DNA from: Enterovibrio sp. JCM 19048
GTDB lineage: Bacteria > Pseudomonadota > Gammaproteobacteria > Enterobacterales > Vibrionaceae
Length of the DNA stretch: 64,000 bases
Direction of reading: 5' to 3'
NCBI GenBank assembly: GCA_001310415.1
Contig: BAXE01000001.1
Location: forward strand, 372,001-436,000
Below are positions 61,537-64,000 of the stretch, piece after piece. The position numbers were made by a program, and so were the translations under genes. The notes below the pieces were generated by a model. That model worked only from the letters and a program-made list of their open reading frames with translations, did not search any database and was not told the DNA's origin. Position 1 is the first letter of the stretch; each line of letters opens with the position of its first letter.

Positions 61537-62307
61537 TTAACGCACTTTGTCGCGTGCCAGCAGTTGAGAGCAAACCACCAGTACGAGAGAGACGATAAGC
61601 ATCAGCGTTGCCAAGGCATTTACCTCTGGAGAAACGCCAACCTTAACCATTGAATAGATTTTCAGCGGTAAGATTTCGTAGCTTGGGCCCGTCACAAAGG
61701 AGCTTACAATCACGTCATCAAGTGACAGGGTGAAGCTCAGCAGCCAACCTGCTGCAACGGCTGGTGCCGCCAGAGGCAGGATGATTTTTGTCAGGATTAC
61801 CCACTCGCTGGCAGCAAGGTCTTTCGCCGCTTCCAGCATACGTGAATCAAAGCCGTTCAGGCGGCTGTATACGGTTACCACAACAAACGGCAGACAGAAT
61901 GTAATGTGAGACAGCAGCAGGGTAAGGAAACCCAATTGCGCGCCTAACAATACAAACAGTGCCAGCAGTGAAATCGCCATCACGATGTCAGGCGACATCA
62001 TAACAACAAACAGCATACCGTTTACGAAACCTTTGCCACGGAAGCGGTAGCGATACAGGGCTACCGCGGTCAGGCTACCGATGATCGCCGCTGCAGTTGC
62101 AGAAAACACGGCAATCGTCAGGGAGTTACCCGCAGCTTGAACCAGGCTGTCGTTGTTTAGCAGCAGGGAATACCACTTGGTGGTAAAACCTTTCCACTCA
62201 ATCCCGAATTTGCTTTCGTTAAATGAGTTAACGATAAGAATAACGATAGGGATGTAGAGGAACGCATAGACCAGCGACATAAAGCTGGTTTTGAAAAACT
62301 TACTCAT
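61537..62307 (-). CDS. potC: Spermidine/putrescine ABC transporter permease PotC
   Basis: 256 residues, intact, six TM segments (FMSLVYAFLYIPIVILIVNS at the start, LATLMLIVSLVLVVCSQLL near the end). The ABC permease EAA loop is EAAKDLAASEWVILTKIILP. Its start overlaps the potB stop by 4 bases. Confidence 0.95.
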   Translation of the reverse strand: MSKFFKTSFMSLVYAFLYIPIVILIVNSFNESKFGIEWKGFTTKWYSLLLNNDSLVQAAGNSLTIAVFSATAAAIIGSLTAVALYRYRFRGKGFVNGMLFVVMMSPDIVMAISLLALFVLLGAQLGFLTLLLSHITFCLPFVVVTVYSRLNGFDSRMLEAAKDLAASEWVILTKIILPLAAPAVAAGWLLSFTLSLDDVIVSSFVTGPSYEILPLKIYSMVKVGVSPEVNALATLMLIVSLVLVVCSQLLARDKVR

Positions 62308-63158
62308 TCCAGCTCTACCTTCTTGTTCATCAGTTTACCGACGCGCCAGTACGCAAACAGCATCAGACCCATCAATACGGTGAGTGAAATACTCGCCGCC
62401 GAACCAAATGGCCAGTCACGGACATTCAGGATCTGACTCTTGATAACGTTACCGATAAGCAAGTTCTTCGCACCGCCCAGAAGGTCAGAAACGTAGAACA
62501 TACCCAGCGCAGGCAGCAGTACCAGAACACAGCCTGCGATAATACCAGGCATAGTCAGCGGCAAAATAACCTTGATGAATGCTTGCAGTTTGCTTGCACC
62601 CAGGTCTTTTGCAGCTTCAAGGTAGCTGTTATCCAGCTTTTCAATGCTTGAATAGAGCGGCAGGATCATGAAAGGCAACAGGATATAAACCAGACCAATC
62701 ATTACTGCATATTCGGTGTACATGATGCGCAGCGGCTTATCGATAAGCCCCAGCGTCAGCAGACCTTCGTTCAACAATCCGCGAGTACCCAGGAAAATTT
62801 TCAGACCATAGGTACGGATCAGTGAGTTTGTCCAGAAAGGAACAATCACCATAAACAGCATGAACGGGCGCAGTTTGGCAGGCATACGTGCAATAAAGTA
62901 TGCAAACGGGTAACCGATAGCCAAACAGAGCATGGTTGCAATGGCTGCCATGTAGAACGAATGCCAGACCACCTTCGCATAGAGAGGGTCCATCAGCTTG
63001 GCATAATTGCTCAAGGTGAAGGTCATCTCGATCAGGTTTGCGTCATCGCGTGTCAGGAAACTGGTGATAATGATCATCAGATTAGGGATGAACACAAACA
63101 GCAGTAACCAACCTACAATCACGCCAATGATGGCGTTCTGGAGATTAATCTTCTTCAT
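62304..63158 (-). CDS. potB: Spermidine/putrescine ABC transporter permease PotB
   Basis: 284 residues from the ATG at 63158 ([20 protein letters not shown]), which lies inside the end of potA. An earlier frame start at 63200 is rejected because it would sit deeper in potA. EAA loop [40 protein letters not shown] and [20 protein letters not shown] are family segments. Intact. Confidence 0.95.
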   Translation of the reverse strand: MKKINLQNAIIGVIVGWLLLFVFIPNLMIIITSFLTRDDANLIEMTFTLSNYAKLMDPLYAKVVWHSFYMAAIATMLCLAIGYPFAYFIARMPAKLRPFMLFMVIVPFWTNSLIRTYGLKIFLGTRGLLNEGLLTLGLIDKPLRIMYTEYAVMIGLVYILLPFMILPLYSSIEKLDNSYLEAAKDLGASKLQAFIKVILPLTMPGIIAGCVLVLLPALGMFYVSDLLGGAKNLLIGNVIKSQILNVRDWPFGSAASISLTVLMGLMLFAYWRVGKLMNKKVELE

Positions 63159-64000
63159 CAGGCAGTACCACTTCCCAGCTTTCAACCCAGGTAATCGCAA
63201 CTTTCTGGTCCAGAGAGTGGTCTACATCCGGATCATCTTCATTGAAGAATTCGCTGACCATGACAGACATACCAGATTCCAGCTCAAGCACGGAATCAAG
63301 GGTCATACCTTTATAGTTACGTTCACGAACATAACCGATAATGCCATTGCCAGAATCTGCCGCTTCGATTTCTTCGATGCGCAGATCTTCTGGGCGAAGC
63401 AGAACTTTCACTCGGTCGCCAGCATTAACGTCCAGTTTGCAGTAAACCTGACATTCACGGCCTTCAATGGTTGCAGTGATACGATCTTCATCGATGCGGG
63501 CAATAACGTCTGCATCGAATACGTTGATCTCACCGATAAAGCGGGCAACAAACAGGTTCGCGGGCTCTTCATAGATTTCGCGCGGCGTACCATCTTGCAC
63601 AACTTTGCCTGATTGCATAACGATGATGCGGTCAGACATGGACAGGGCTTCTTCCTGATCGTGCGTAACGAAGATGAACGTGATACCCAGCTTACGTTGA
63701 AGCTGTTTCAGTTCGATCTGCATTTGTTTACGCAGCTTGTAGTCCAGTGCTGACAGCGACTCATCCAGCAGCAGAACTTTAGGTTTGTTAACAACAGCAC
63801 GCGCAATAGCGACACGTTGCTGCTGACCACCGGAAAGCTGATGCGGTTTGCGAGGCGCGAATTGTTCAAGCTGAACCATGCGAAGGGCTTCCATCACACG
63901 CGGTTCGATTTCGCTTTCAGCCACTTTCTGCATACGCAGGCCAAAAGCAACGTTATCGAACACTGTCATGTGAGGGAACAGCGCATAGCTCTGGAAGACG
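63145..64000 (-). CDS. potA: Spermidine/putrescine ABC transporter ATPase PotA (5' end outside window)
   Basis: The frame is open through base 64000, so the Walker A region lies to the right of the window. Visible: Q-loop [20 protein letters not shown], signature [20 protein letters not shown], Walker [33 protein letters not shown] (switch His) and the C-terminal TOBE regulatory domain ([12 protein letters not shown]). The stop lies 14 bases inside potB. First gene of potABCD on the minus strand. Confidence 0.95.
   Translation of the reverse strand, partial: VFQSYALFPHMTVFDNVAFGLRMQKVAESEIEPRVMEALRMVQLEQFAPRKPHQLSGGQQQRVAIARAVVNKPKVLLLDESLSALDYKLRKQMQIELKQLQRKLGITFIFVTHDQEEALSMSDRIIVMQSGKVVQDGTPREIYEEPANLFVARFIGEINVFDADVIARIDEDRITATIEGRECQVYCKLDVNAGDRVKVLLRPEDLRIEEIEAADSGNGIIGYVRERNYKGMTLDSVLELESGMSVMVSEFFNEDDPDVDHSLDQKVAITWVESWEVVLPDEED

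Overview
The window is a gammaproteobacterial chromosome segment, most likely Vibrionaceae (Grimontia/Enterovibrio/Photobacterium-like; this is inferred from gene content and order, not from a search). Supporting blocks are thrS-infC-rpmI-rplT-pheS-pheT-ihfA, an astE-btuC-btuD run, a HutC-controlled hut operon, norM divergent from ribE, lldEFG joined to a 940-residue D-lactate dehydrogenase, and potABCD.

Layout. 1-1124 is the 3' three quarters of glpK. 1180-2209 is an overlapping pair: a membrane-anchored winged-helix regulator and a small membrane protein. 2490-12000 is accessory DNA: a PcfJ-like cassette, then a roughly 5.3 kb AT-rich island bounded by 49-bp direct repeats. The island carries a RavA-like AAA+ ATPase, a ViaA-like vWA protein, an Rx4H HEPN protein and a broken multi-pass membrane protein. 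It is followed by a valine-tRNA array interrupted by a second HEPN-like gene and by a block of GTCGAC hairpins. 12000-17600 holds norM/ribE and metabolic housekeeping genes. 17687-23970 is the histidine utilisation operon (hutI-G-U-H) with hutC and two likely HutC operators. 24216-36481 holds a periplasmic phosphodiesterase, the translation-factor block with a tRNA-Thr-like thrS operator, ihfA, astE and btuCD. 36595-47712 holds a TerB protein, a small RTX protein, a nuclease-like lipoprotein, yibL, hrpA, an L,D-transpeptidase, a periplasmic DNA ligase and gntR. 47792-53481 is the lactate oxidation operon. 53723-60317 holds HDOD, DUF3581, Nudix, a porin/binding-protein/GGDEF operon and cobB. 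60371-64000 is the spermidine/putrescine transporter, with potA cut by the window end.

The sequence carries about 50 one-base frame breaks, roughly one per 1.3 kb. They fall in essential genes too (infC, pheS, pheT, ribE), and almost all are runs of identical bases shortened by one. I read these as sequencing/assembly length errors, so broken core genes are annotated as single CDSs across the break. In-frame nonsense codons, which such errors cannot explain, appear only in the accessory region.

The best candidate for a new system is the RavA-like/ViaA-like/HEPN island at 4469-9690. A chaperone-type AAA+ and its vWA partner sit directly upstream of a predicted RNase, next to a tRNA array that itself contains a second HEPN-like gene.
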